From: Methanohalophilus portucalensis
Lineage (GTDB): Archaea; Halobacteriota; Methanosarcinia; Methanosarcinales; Methanosarcinaceae
Assembly (NCBI RefSeq): GCF_002761295.1
Contig: NZ_CP017881.1
Coordinates: 1 to 64,000, forward strand
DNA length: 64,000 bases
Direction of reading: 5' to 3'
Positions 27,896 through 36,331 of this stretch are shown one piece after another. The notes beneath the pieces are model-generated. The model searched no databases, was not told the DNA's origin, and saw nothing but the letters and a program-made list of their open reading frames with translations. Position 1 is the first letter of the stretch; each line of letters begins with the position of its first letter. A program made the position numbers and the translations under genes.

Positions 27896-28087
27896 ATGAA
27901 AATAAAATTAGTTGATCTACTATTTTACCTTTTTGTGATTTTTACATTTGTATCAGCATTTTATAACGCTTATTTGGGATGGTTCAAAGATGAATTCAGC
28001 CAAAAGATTATGTATTTAACCTTTTTATCTATGTTATTTATGGCTGGTTTAATAACTAAATTTTCTAAAATGAAATCTGATAACTAA
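27896..28087 (+). CDS. small two-helix membrane protein, copy 2 of a tandem pair
   Basis: The 63-residue product parallels the preceding gene: helix 1 with LLFYLFVIFTFVSAFYNAY, loop with WFKDEF, helix 2 with LTFLSMLFMAGLI, then a Lys-rich tail. AGGAAG lies 8 bases before the ATG. Preservation of the loop motif in two diverged copies suggests that both are expressed and under selection. It is followed after 126 bases by a membrane-anchored protein gene. Confidence 0.6.
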   Translation: MKIKLVDLLFYLFVIFTFVSAFYNAYLGWFKDEFSQKIMYLTFLSMLFMAGLITKFSKMKSDN

Positions 28088-28213
28088 AGGAATTGTTTCA
28101 CATTCAAAATCCTTTGCATCGCAACAGTTAGATGGAATTTTCATTATATATTTGTAATGTAGGGAGTGTATGGTAGATGATTCAACATTATATGATACAT
28201 TGGGGAGATAGAA

Positions 28214-28636
28214 TTGGTCAAAATAATACACGTGGTAATGCTATTTATTGTCATAATCGGTTTAGTGGGTTTCACTGAATTTACCACAGATGAACCTGAA
28301 AAAGACATACGATCTGAAATACTGAACGTTAGTTATGCAGATGTAACTAAAATATCGATCATAAACGGATTAAGCGGGGATTCGATTGATATTAAAAATG
28401 GAAATAAGATAACTACTCTGGTAAATTGTATTTCCGGTTTCCCATTCACAGAAACGGAGGGGCAAAAAGATGTTAATGGATATTTGTATGCCCTCAATTT
28501 TTATGAAGGGGGACAACGAATATCAACAGTTACTATTGTAGGTGACGATATTGTTCAAATTAACGGAGTGTACTACAAATCCAATACTACACAAATTGAG
28601 AAATGCGTGACGGATGTATTTGAAAGTGGAAAATGA
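28214..28636 (+). CDS. membrane-anchored extracytoplasmic protein, unknown
   Basis: The 140-residue product begins with one hydrophobic segment (residues 3-20, VKIIHVVMLFIVIIGLVGF) and has a soluble domain of about 110 residues with two Cys (in VNCISG and IEKCVT), perhaps a disulfide outside the membrane. The start is TTG, supported by GGGGAGA 7 bases upstream. No family recognised. It closes the AT-rich island. Confidence 0.55.
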   Translation: MVKIIHVVMLFIVIIGLVGFTEFTTDEPEKDIRSEILNVSYADVTKISIINGLSGDSIDIKNGNKITTLVNCISGFPFTETEGQKDVNGYLYALNFYEGGQRISTVTIVGDDIVQINGVYYKSNTTQIEKCVTDVFESGK

Positions 28637-29193
28637 AGAACTCATTAGTATGCTTAGTTTAAGAAACAAAGTTAATGTTTTTTGCATATCACATTGAAAT
28701 AGCAACTGTTGGTATAAGTTTGTCATAAAATGGCAAATTTGATTTGAAAGACATTTTCTATTGCCATTTCGGCTCTGCAAAATAACCATTCACCAAATAA
28801 ATTAAATAGGGACATGGAGAAGAAATTTATAAAATTTAGAATAATCCAAGAGTGTTGCCGGCTATAGATAATATGCTAAGACTGCCTTGCAAGATTACTA
28901 TGGTCTTGAATGTTGTTATTCATGATACATCTACCTTGAAAACTTCTCGATTTTTAGTATCATTACATAACGCTCCTTTTTATACCTTCATGTTCCAAAT
29001 ATTATATATACCATAATATCATGATTTTGTATGGTTGATGCAATACCGTGCGATATGTACTAGGAACTTGTTGAATGCTTGTACATAAAAACTGAAATTT
29101 TTATTGCAGGAGTTATTTTGTCCTGTGGGTTAAACTAATTATATCTATGGATGATATCTTATTAATGAACTGATTAATTGGAGGCAACTTATT
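28637..29193. other. 557-base intergenic region upstream of the hydantoinase-like gene
   Basis: No gene is seen on either strand. The region contains one copy of a 31-base repeat at 29021-29051 (listed separately) and a ribosome site, TTGGAGG, just before 29194. T-rich and TATA-like stretches occur (for example ATTATATATACC near 29003), consistent with a promoter for the downstream operon. Confidence 0.45.
29021..29051 (+). repeat. 31-bp dispersed repeat, copy 1
   Basis: ATGATTTTGTATGGTTGATG followed by CAATACCGTGC occurs here and again, with one difference, at 34877. GTATGG and CCGTGC can pair (with G-U pairs) around an 11-base loop. This copy ends 142 bases upstream of the ATG at 29194. 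Confidence 0.8.
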
Positions 29194-31119
29194 ATGCAAT
29201 ACAGTATGGGAATTGATGCAGGTGGCACATATACGGATTCGGTTATAATCAGGGATTCGGACGGAGCCGTTATCGACTCGAATAAAGCTCTTACTACTTA
29301 TCCGGATCTTCTTGAAGGAATAAAAAATTCGCTTGACGGGCTGGATCAGGAGTACCTTAAAAATGTAAAATTAGTATCTGTCTCCACAACCCTGTCCACG
29401 AACACTATTCTGGAAAAAACCGGTTATTCTGTGGCATTGTTGATGATAGGGGATTATTCGATTCCTGAAGGGCATTCTATTGACAATTCCGTTGTAATTA
29501 AAGGGGGACATGGTTCTTATGGTGAGGAAATAGCCCCTCTGGACGAGCAGGCCATCAGGGATTATGTAACAAAAATGAAGGAGAAAGTGTCGGCTTTTGC
29601 CATTTCGTCCTATTTTAGTGTACGTAATCCAAACCATGAATTGCGTGCAAAAGAGATCGTAAAAGAACTTACAGGAATGCCGGTGGTCTGTGGCCATGAG
29701 CTATCCCAGGCACTGGGGGCTTATGAAAGAGGAGTTACTGCTTATCTCAATGCCCAGTTGATACCTATAACAAGTCAGTTCATAGAAACGGTTATTGGTG
29801 AAATGGAAAGACGTAATATTAATGCTCGTCTTCTGATGCTCAAATGCGATGGTTCAGTTGTGGGTATCGAGGAAGCCAAAGAAAAACCCATTGAATCCAT
29901 ATTCTCCGGCCCGGCCGCAAGTCTTGTAGGTGCTTCCTATCTCTCGGATTCTCCTACATGTCTTGCTATCGATGTTGGTGGTACCAGTACCGATGTAGCC
30001 ATGGTAAATGATGGATTGCCCGAGATTACCGACAGGGGCGCAGTAGTGGGAGGCTGGCAGACCAAAGTACAGGCCATACGCATGGAAACTTCTGCTATGG
30101 GCGGAGATAGCCATGTTTGGATCAAAGCCCAGAAGATAAACATTGGTCCCCGCAGGGTCATGCCTCTATGTGTAGCAGCTTCTAAATGGCCATCTATTAT
30201 TGACAAGCTCAAACTTTCACGTACTCCTTCCAAAATGCAGATGTGTGAGAATATCCAGCCCACCAAATTCTTTGTTAAAACGGGTAAAGAGATTCCAAAC
30301 ATCAGTAAGCTTGAGCAGGAGATTCTGGATAATATAGGTGAGGAACCTGTCTCTGTAACTGAAATCTTCATCGACAAATTGCCCTCTCCTCTGCTTTTGG
30401 ACAGGCTGATCCAGAAAAGACTGGTGCAGGCTATCGGCTTTACTCCTACGGATGCATTACATGTACTCGGTGAATATGATGCCTGGAATGCAGAAGCATC
30501 TCGAATAGGTGCAAACACACTGGGAAGGTTGACTTTTCTGGAAAAAAGTAAGTTCTCGAAAGCTGTAAAGTCCAAATTTGCTCATAATATGGCATTATAC
30601 ATAATGGCCTATCTTCTCCGGAAGGTGGATAAAGAGGAAATTGAGACAATCATTGCAAACCAGAAGGAGTTTTTCAGTCATTTCAAAGTAGATGTTCCGG
30701 TCATACTTCTGGGTGGGCCTGTAAGTGCCTATGTGAATGAAGTGAATGAATTGCTGGATGCCGACATAATCCTCCCTGAACATGCAGAAGTTGGTAATGC
30801 TGTGGGGGCACTTGTGGGTAAAGGTATCAAACGTGTGGAGATTCTGATTCGTACGGTATCCAAGGGTAACAAAACAGGTATAATGATGTTCTCCCCGCAT
30901 GGCAGGCAAAAATTCCCGGGTTATCCGGATGCACTCGAAGCAGCTGAAAAACTCGGCAGGGAAATGGTGCTTGAATACATGAAAGAAGCCGGTCTGGATC
31001 GCGGAGATGTTAAAGTGGAAGTCAGCAAGCAGGAAATCAAACTCCACGAAGGCAGTGGTTTGCCGATTGAGACCAAGCTGACCTTTGTGGGTATAGGAAT
31101 GCCTGAGATTGAAAAATAA
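29194..31119 (+). CDS. hydantoinase/oxoprolinase-family protein (HyuA-like)
   Basis: The 641-residue protein has the ASKHA ATPase layout of HyuA: an N-terminal phosphate motif GIDAGGTYTDSV at residues 5-16, a second ATP motif AIDVGGTSTDVAMV near residue 265, and the family's long C-terminal part. The family hydrolyses cyclic amides with ATP, or acts as ATPase subunit for acetone/acetophenone carboxylases; I see no partner HyuB, so the substrate is open. GGAGG precedes the ATG. It lies upstream of metV-metF-thiC-cofE but is separated from them by a hairpin, so it may be its own transcript. Confidence 0.75.
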   Translation: MQYSMGIDAGGTYTDSVIIRDSDGAVIDSNKALTTYPDLLEGIKNSLDGLDQEYLKNVKLVSVSTTLSTNTILEKTGYSVALLMIGDYSIPEGHSIDNSVVIKGGHGSYGEEIAPLDEQAIRDYVTKMKEKVSAFAISSYFSVRNPNHELRAKEIVKELTGMPVVCGHELSQALGAYERGVTAYLNAQLIPITSQFIETVIGEMERRNINARLLMLKCDGSVVGIEEAKEKPIESIFSGPAASLVGASYLSDSPTCLAIDVGGTSTDVAMVNDGLPEITDRGAVVGGWQTKVQAIRMETSAMGGDSHVWIKAQKINIGPRRVMPLCVAASKWPSIIDKLKLSRTPSKMQMCENIQPTKFFVKTGKEIPNISKLEQEILDNIGEEPVSVTEIFIDKLPSPLLLDRLIQKRLVQAIGFTPTDALHVLGEYDAWNAEASRIGANTLGRLTFLEKSKFSKAVKSKFAHNMALYIMAYLLRKVDKEEIETIIANQKEFFSHFKVDVPVILLGGPVSAYVNEVNELLDADIILPEHAEVGNAVGALVGKGIKRVEILIRTVSKGNKTGIMMFSPHGRQKFPGYPDALEAAEKLGREMVLEYMKEAGLDRGDVKVEVSKQEIKLHEGSGLPIETKLTFVGIGMPEIEK

Positions 31120-31153
31120 GGAGGTTTGTATTCAATTATTTTCCCTCCTTTTT
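31118..31153 (+). terminator. hairpin terminator after the hydantoinase-like gene
   Basis: AAGGAGG at 31118-31124 pairs with CCTCCTT at 31144-31150, followed by T residues; the first arm includes the end of the stop codon. It lies between the HyuA-like gene and metV. Confidence 0.5.
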
Positions 31154-31237
31154 CATCCTTCATGAATAGAACCGGGCTAATTTTCTATACAATGGTAAAC
31201 TTTAATACCATCTTTTCCTTTTGCAGGATGAATACCT

Positions 31238-31849
31238 ATGATAATCTCCTCTTCCAAACCCTTTGAAGAAATCCTGGATAACCTCGATGATTCCGGCAAG
31301 ATATTTGTGCTGGGCTGCGGGGTCTGCGCCACCAAGTTACAGGTTGGTGGGGAACCCGAAGTGGAGGCTATGTGCCGCAGACTACGGAATGCAGGAAAGG
31401 AAGTTATCGGAGGAGGAGTTGCAAAGGCTGCCTGCAGCATCAAATCAAAGGAGAGTTTGCTGGAGAATGATCCTGCAATTGAGAAGGCCGACACCATTAT
31501 AGTAATGTCCTGTGGCAGTGGTCTTTCAGTGGTTTCCTCTCTTGTGGATGTTCCGGTGCATCCTGCAACAAACACTGATTCACTGGGCGGATATTCAGAA
31601 GGCCATGTCAGAAAAGACCTCTGTGCTATGTGTGGCAGCTGCATTGCAGATTTTTTTGGTGGTGTCTGTCCGACGGCCCGCTGTCCCAAGGGCCTTATGA
31701 ATGGTCCCTGCGGTGGTGCGATGGAAGGTAAATGTGAAGTTGACCCGGACAGGGATTGTGCCTGGGAACTCATCTATTTAAGGCTTAAGGAGATCGGCCG
31801 GCTGGACCTGCTGGAGAATATTTTCGAGCCCAAGGAATATGACGGTTGA
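31238..31849 (+). CDS. metV: methylene-H4F reductase accessory subunit (MetV-like, Cys-rich)
   Basis: The 203-residue protein belongs to the family labelled methylene-tetrahydrofolate reductase C-terminal domain, MetV in acetogens. It is cysteine-rich: FVLGCGVCATK near residue 25, SCGSG, then CAMCGSCIADFFGGVCPTAR and CPKGLMNGPCGG, consistent with zinc or Fe-S binding. In acetogens MetV pairs with MetF as electron-input subunit. Here metF starts 28 bases after its stop, so a MetFV complex is likely. Confidence 0.85.
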   Translation: MIISSSKPFEEILDNLDDSGKIFVLGCGVCATKLQVGGEPEVEAMCRRLRNAGKEVIGGGVAKAACSIKSKESLLENDPAIEKADTIIVMSCGSGLSVVSSLVDVPVHPATNTDSLGGYSEGHVRKDLCAMCGSCIADFFGGVCPTARCPKGLMNGPCGGAMEGKCEVDPDRDCAWELIYLRLKEIGRLDLLENIFEPKEYDG

Positions 31850-31877
31850 GTATTAACTATTTCCTTTTCCTGCTTCG

Positions 31878-32795
31878 ATGAGTTTAAAAACCAATGCTAC
31901 ATATTATCCTGCCATGCCCTCTGCCTTCAAGGAAAAACTGCTGTCCGATGAATTTATAGTAACTTCAGAGATATCGCCTCCCAAGGGCGTGGATGCTTCT
32001 TCTGCCTTTGAGGAAGCAGGATTGGTACGGGATTATGTGGATGCATTCAACGTTACCGACAACCAGCGTGCTGTTATGCGCATGTCTCCCCTGGCAATGG
32101 GTCACCTGTTAAAGGAGCAGGGATTGGACATTATTATGCAGTTTACATGCAGGGATCGTAATCGTCTGGCTCTCCAGTCCGACCTGCTCGGCGCTTATGC
32201 AATGGGTATGGAAAATGTCTGTATAATGTCCGGGGACTATCCGACAAAAGGGGATAATCCCGGTGCAAAACCGGTGTATGACCTTGATTCAGTACAACTG
32301 CTCGGGGCAATGAATCGGCTGGAGGAAGGATTCGATATTGCAGGTAATCCGCTGGAATCAGTTCCCTCCTTTACAAAAGGGGCGGTATGCAATACCGAAC
32401 CTGATCAGCCGCTACAGCTAATGAAACTTGAAAAAAAAGCACGTATGGGAATTGATTTTTTCCAGACACAGGCTGTCTATGACATCGGCCATTTTGAAAC
32501 ATTCATGGAAAGTATTTCCCATATTGAGGTGCCGGTGCTTGCGGGGCTCATTCCTCTCAAATCCGCTCATATGGCCCGTTTCATGAATGAGAAGATTCCG
32601 GGTATCCGGGTTGATGATGAACTGATAGCACGCATGGAATCCTCAACTGACCCTGCAGAAGAAGGCCTTCTAATATGTGCCGAACAAATTCGTGAATTAA
32701 AAAAGGTGTGCAGAGGCATACATCTCATGCCAATTGGCCATTACAGGCACATAACGGACCTCTTTGAAATGGCCGGTTTACATGAAAAGAACTGA
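31878..32795 (+). CDS. metF: 5,10-methylene-tetrahydrofolate reductase
   Basis: MetF reduces methylene-H4F to methyl-H4F. The 305-residue protein is a FAD TIM barrel with the catalytic Glu in TSEISPPKG near residue 33, the conserved NVTDNQRAVMRMS, HYRHITDLFE at the end, and FFQTQAVYD. It lacks the bacterial N-terminal charge cluster, as in MetV-dependent forms. With GlyA, FolD and PurN elsewhere in the window it completes a folate one-carbon route. thiC follows after 21 bases. Confidence 0.9.
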   Translation: MSLKTNATYYPAMPSAFKEKLLSDEFIVTSEISPPKGVDASSAFEEAGLVRDYVDAFNVTDNQRAVMRMSPLAMGHLLKEQGLDIIMQFTCRDRNRLALQSDLLGAYAMGMENVCIMSGDYPTKGDNPGAKPVYDLDSVQLLGAMNRLEEGFDIAGNPLESVPSFTKGAVCNTEPDQPLQLMKLEKKARMGIDFFQTQAVYDIGHFETFMESISHIEVPVLAGLIPLKSAHMARFMNEKIPGIRVDDELIARMESSTDPAEEGLLICAEQIRELKKVCRGIHLMPIGHYRHITDLFEMAGLHEKN

Positions 32796-32816
32796 CTACC
32801 CCTCTAAGGGATAATT

Positions 32817-34061
32817 ATGCTTACACAGATTGATCATGCCAAAAACGGTGAATTGACCGCTGAGATGCAGCAGGTCGCAGTACAGGAAAATATGGACCCT
32901 GACACGGTACTATCCCACATCGCAAGGGGCAGCCTTGTAATCATGACAAGACAGGACAACCCTCCGGTTGCCATCGGGGAAGGGGCTACCACCAAGATCA
33001 ATGTAAATCTCGGCAGTTCTGCTGCGAGTATTGACACCTCCTCAGAGATTGAAAAGGCCCGGATTGCAGAAAAATACGGTGCCGATACCATAACCGATCT
33101 TTCAATGGGAGGAGACATCCAGCAGATTCGCAAAGCAATTATTGAAAATACCACCCTGCCCCTTACCACGGTTCCTGTCTATCAGGCAGTTGTGGAATGC
33201 GGACTGAAAAAAGTCACTTCATCTGACATACTTTCTTATCTAAGGTCCCAGATAGCTGAGGGTATCAGCTCCGTTGTATTGCACTGTGTTGAAAAACAAA
33301 TGCTTGAAGAAGTGAAAGGTTCAGGCAGGCTGATGGGTATGGTTTCCAAAGGTGGCTCATTTACCAGTGTCTTCATGCTTGGCAGTGACTGTGAAAATCC
33401 ATTCCTTGAAAACTTCGATGAGGTCATGGAAATTCTCCGGGATAAGGATGTGGTGCTGTCTTTGGGTAACACTATGAGAAGTGGCTGTATCCATGACAGG
33501 CCGGATAAGGCCCAGCTTATGGAGATGGAAAACAATGCAGCCCTTGCAAAACGTGCCAATGAGCAAGGCATACAGGTAATCATAGAAGGAATGGGTGGGC
33601 ATGTGGCGGCAGCCTCCATTCCTGAATATGTTGGGACCTATCGTTCCAAGTCCTGCCATCCCCTTTTTGTGGCAGGTCCTTTGCCTACGGATATTGCCTT
33701 GGGCTATGATCATGTCGCAGGTGCTATAGGGGCAAGTATGGCAAGCGGTGCAGGTGCTGACTACCTCTGTTACATAACTCCATCCGAGCACCTTTCCCTG
33801 CCAACTCCGGACCAGGTAAGGGAAGGCCTGGTTGCTTTCAAGATCGCGGCCCATGTAGGTGACTCGATAAAATACGGTATGGCAGAAAAAGATCGTCTGC
33901 TTGCAAAAAGACGTGCTAGTTTTGATTGGGAAGGGCAGATGGAACTTGCTTTTGATCAGGACCGTCCAAGGGATTTTTGTCCGATGGAGGGGCCATGTTC
34001 CATGTGCGGGGAATACTGTGCCATACAGATAATGGGGGAATATCTTGCAGAAGGTGAATAA
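32817..34061 (+). CDS. thiC: phosphomethylpyrimidine synthase
   Basis: ThiC is a radical SAM enzyme that turns AIR into the thiamine pyrimidine (HMP-P). The 414-residue protein is the short archaeal/anaerobe form. The C-terminal cluster motif CSMCGEYC (CxxCxxxxC with the preceding MEGP) is at about residues 397-404, and AIGEGATTKINVNLG and DLSMGGD are family signatures. No TPP riboswitch is visible upstream; only 21 bases separate it from metF. AGGGAT precedes the ATG. cofE follows directly. Confidence 0.93.
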   Translation: MLTQIDHAKNGELTAEMQQVAVQENMDPDTVLSHIARGSLVIMTRQDNPPVAIGEGATTKINVNLGSSAASIDTSSEIEKARIAEKYGADTITDLSMGGDIQQIRKAIIENTTLPLTTVPVYQAVVECGLKKVTSSDILSYLRSQIAEGISSVVLHCVEKQMLEEVKGSGRLMGMVSKGGSFTSVFMLGSDCENPFLENFDEVMEILRDKDVVLSLGNTMRSGCIHDRPDKAQLMEMENNAALAKRANEQGIQVIIEGMGGHVAAASIPEYVGTYRSKSCHPLFVAGPLPTDIALGYDHVAGAIGASMASGAGADYLCYITPSEHLSLPTPDQVREGLVAFKIAAHVGDSIKYGMAEKDRLLAKRRASFDWEGQMELAFDQDRPRDFCPMEGPCSMCGEYCAIQIMGEYLAEGE

Positions 34062-34071
34062 ACCTCCTTCA

Positions 34072-34842
34072 ATGCAGCTTATAGGTATAAAAACCCCTAT
34101 TATAAATTCCGGGGACAATGTTGTAGAGGTACTTTCAAAAGCATTTGCAGAACAATCCATCACTCTGGAAAATGGTGACGTAGTAGTGCTGGCCGAATCT
34201 GCAGTAGCTACAGCTGAAGGAAGGATTGTGAATCTTTCAGACATAAGTCCCACACAAAAGGCACTGAAATTGGCCCACCGCTATAGTCTTGATCCGCGGG
34301 AAATGGAATTGGTGTTGCAGGAATGTGATGAAGTATTCGGAGGGGTGCCAGGTGCAGCATTGACCATAACTAAAGGAAACCTTTCTCCCAATGCAGGAAT
34401 TGATGGTTCCAATGCCCCCGCTGGCCATGTTGTCCTGCTTCCTGAAGATGCTGATAAAAGTGCTTCAGTCATCAGGAAAGGACTTCGGGAATTATTTGGA
34501 TGCGATATAGGTGTAATTGTGGGTGACAGTCGAACCCAGCCCCTGCGATTGGGGTGTGTGGGTGTGGCGCTTGGTACCTCCGGTATTATTCCGGTCGAGG
34601 ATGCCAGGGGAGAGAGTGACCTGTTTGGAAATATCCTCCATATCACTCATAAGGCTGTGGCGGATAATATTATGTCTGCCTGCCAGCTTGTAATGGGTGA
34701 GGGTGGAGAAAGTGTTCCCTGTGTAATTGTGAGGAATGCACCTGTAATGTTGGTGGATGAAGATGTGCCTATGCCTCTCTTTTCCAGGGAAGAATGTATG
34801 TATTATAGCAATATTCGTAGGAACGGTACATCGAAATCCTGA
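34072..34842 (+). CDS. cofE: coenzyme F420-0:L-glutamate ligase
   Basis: CofE adds gamma-linked glutamates to F420-0 with GTP, maturing the deazaflavin coenzyme of methanogenesis. The 256-residue protein has IGIKTPII at the start, VVLAESAVATAEGR, DPREMELVLQE, NAGIDGSNAP and DSRTQPLRLGCVGVA, all family signatures. A TTG 27 bases upstream would overlap thiC, but the ATG at 34072 aligns with family starts at the first strand. It ends the metV-metF-thiC-cofE operon. Confidence 0.92.
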   Translation: MQLIGIKTPIINSGDNVVEVLSKAFAEQSITLENGDVVVLAESAVATAEGRIVNLSDISPTQKALKLAHRYSLDPREMELVLQECDEVFGGVPGAALTITKGNLSPNAGIDGSNAPAGHVVLLPEDADKSASVIRKGLRELFGCDIGVIVGDSRTQPLRLGCVGVALGTSGIIPVEDARGESDLFGNILHITHKAVADNIMSACQLVMGEGGESVPCVIVRNAPVMLVDEDVPMPLFSREECMYYSNIRRNGTSKS

Positions 34843-34876
34843 TTCTAACACCAGTAAATTTATATAGGATAAAACC

Positions 34877-34907
34877 ATGATTTTGTATGGTTGGTGCAAT
34901 ACCGTGC
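34877..34907 (+). repeat. 31-bp dispersed repeat, copy 2
   Basis: This copy differs from the one at 29021 by a single A-to-G change. Directly after, ACCGTG-CAACC-CACGGT (34902-34918) makes a perfect 6-bp hairpin overlapping its end; copy 1 lacks this second hairpin. It lies 67 bases upstream of the thioredoxin ATG. Confidence 0.8.
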
Positions 34908-34974
34908 AACCCACGGTAAAGCATTTCAAAGATACTGTTGTAGATATATTTGATAATATTCAAGGTGATATCAG

Positions 34975-35244
34975 ATGAGTAATGTTATATTATATGATTT
35001 CAGCGCCACCTGGTGTGGCCCATGCAAGATGCAGAAACCAATTCTTGAGAACCTGGAGAAGGAACTCGGCGACAAGGTCGATATTAAGGAAGTTGATGTG
35101 GACCAGAGTCCCGACCTTGCCGGAAAATATGGTATTCATGCGGTACCTACCCTGATCATCGAAAAAGATGGTTCGGAAATTAAAAGATATACCGGTGTAA
35201 CCAGTGCCGATATACTGAGTGCTGAACTCAAGAAATTATTCTGA
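34975..35244 (+). CDS. thioredoxin
   Basis: This is an 89-residue thioredoxin-fold protein with the active-site motif WCGPC at residues 13-17 and the cis-proline motif AVPTL near 59. It is about 15 residues shorter than E. coli thioredoxin, as is common in methanogens. It reduces disulfides in cytosolic proteins. AAGGTGATATCAG supplies the ribosome site, and a pyrimidine-rich tract with two T6 runs at about 35255-35275 probably ends the transcript. Confidence 0.92.
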   Translation: MSNVILYDFSATWCGPCKMQKPILENLEKELGDKVDIKEVDVDQSPDLAGKYGIHAVPTLIIEKDGSEIKRYTGVTSADILSAELKKLF

Positions 35245-35254
35245 TACACCCATC

Positions 35255-35275
35255 TTTCTTTTTTCTTCTTTTTTC
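35255..35275 (+). terminator. T-rich terminator after thioredoxin
   Basis: CTTTCTTTTTTCTTCTTTTTT is the kind of intrinsic poly-T signal used by archaeal RNA polymerase. It starts 11 bases after the thioredoxin stop. Confidence 0.45.
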
Positions 35276-35323
35276 GGAAAGGGTATATAACTTGTAATCC
35301 TCTTTTCACCTGAGGTATAACAA

Positions 35324-36331
35324 GTGCAGCGTTTGGTCAGGATGGGTATGATGCCGTATAGGCAAAAAAACGCCCGCGGAGGTTTTAAGCCCCACCTGGC
35401 TGTAAAGTTCAGAAGTGAAGAAGGAAGTTTGCGGTCTTTTTTTATTGATTCTACAAGGGTTGCGGCAAAATATCCGCAGCCAGACGCTTATTTGATAACC
35501 CATGCCCATTCTGACCATCATGGCAGTTCAGCAATGCTTTCTGAGTGCTCAATATGCACGGAAAAGACAATGAATGCCCTGGAGGTACGGCATGGTCGTG
35601 ATTTTAAAGGCAACTTGGCAGGGGAAAATGGGCTTATTGACTATAGGGGCGTAAAAATACGAACCTATCCAACCCACCACACAGATGGTTCTGTGGCTTT
35701 TGGGTGGGAGAATGAAAATGGGATGCGTATTCTTGCAACAGGTGATGTGAAAGATGCCTCAAATCTTCCCTCTTGTGATGTACTCATAACCGAGGCAAAT
35801 TATGGAGACCCTGCTGACCTTTCCTGTTATTTTGAGGATGATCTGGAAGGATTTTATGCGGCTCTTGAATCCTCTCAGGATGTAGCATTTGGCGCGTATC
35901 CCTTCGGGAAGGCGCAAAGGGTTGTAAGACTTATCAGGCAATCGGGTTACCAGGGGCCAATAGGGATGGATGACAGGTCGCAGGAACTTACACAAAACCT
36001 GCTTGAGAATGCAGGTGAACTTGTTTCGATGGATGAAAGAGCCAAAGTCAATGTTGTTTCTCCGGGCAAACTCGAAGACCTCCCTCTTTATATGTCCAAA
36101 TACATGATTACAGGACGCAGGGATCACCGGTTTCCTTCCATTAATATCAGTGACCACCTGGATGCTTCAGGCCTGGAAAAAATGGTTCTGGATATCGATC
36201 CTGAGTTTGTGGTTGTCTATCATCCGGGGGGACATCGTCCCTCTAGATTTGCTTGTCATCTGAATTCATTGGGTTATGATGCTGTTTGCCTTGCGGATAT
36301 CAATAATGTTGTCAGCAATGAATTTATGTAA
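35324..36331 (+). CDS. metallo-beta-lactamase-fold exonuclease-like protein
   Basis: The 335-residue protein has the MBL zinc motif HAHSDHHG (residues 60-67), later ligands in THHTDG and ATGDVKDA, and a beta-CASP-like C-terminal section ending VVYHPGGHRPSRF. It resembles the archaeal exonuclease/mRNA 3'-end processing group. The start is GTG with GAGGT 8 bases upstream; in-frame ATG codons follow closely. Nuclease activity is inferred from family. It ends at a perfect 16-bp palindrome. Confidence 0.75.
   Translation: MQRLVRMGMMPYRQKNARGGFKPHLAVKFRSEEGSLRSFFIDSTRVAAKYPQPDAYLITHAHSDHHGSSAMLSECSICTEKTMNALEVRHGRDFKGNLAGENGLIDYRGVKIRTYPTHHTDGSVAFGWENENGMRILATGDVKDASNLPSCDVLITEANYGDPADLSCYFEDDLEGFYAALESSQDVAFGAYPFGKAQRVVRLIRQSGYQGPIGMDDRSQELTQNLLENAGELVSMDERAKVNVVSPGKLEDLPLYMSKYMITGRRDHRFPSINISDHLDASGLEKMVLDIDPEFVVVYHPGGHRPSRFACHLNSLGYDAVCLADINNVVSNEFM

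Noticed and set aside
33357-34253. 298-codon minus-strand frame
   Set aside because: It is antisense to thiC and cofE, which have full family motifs; the frame has no recognisable domain.
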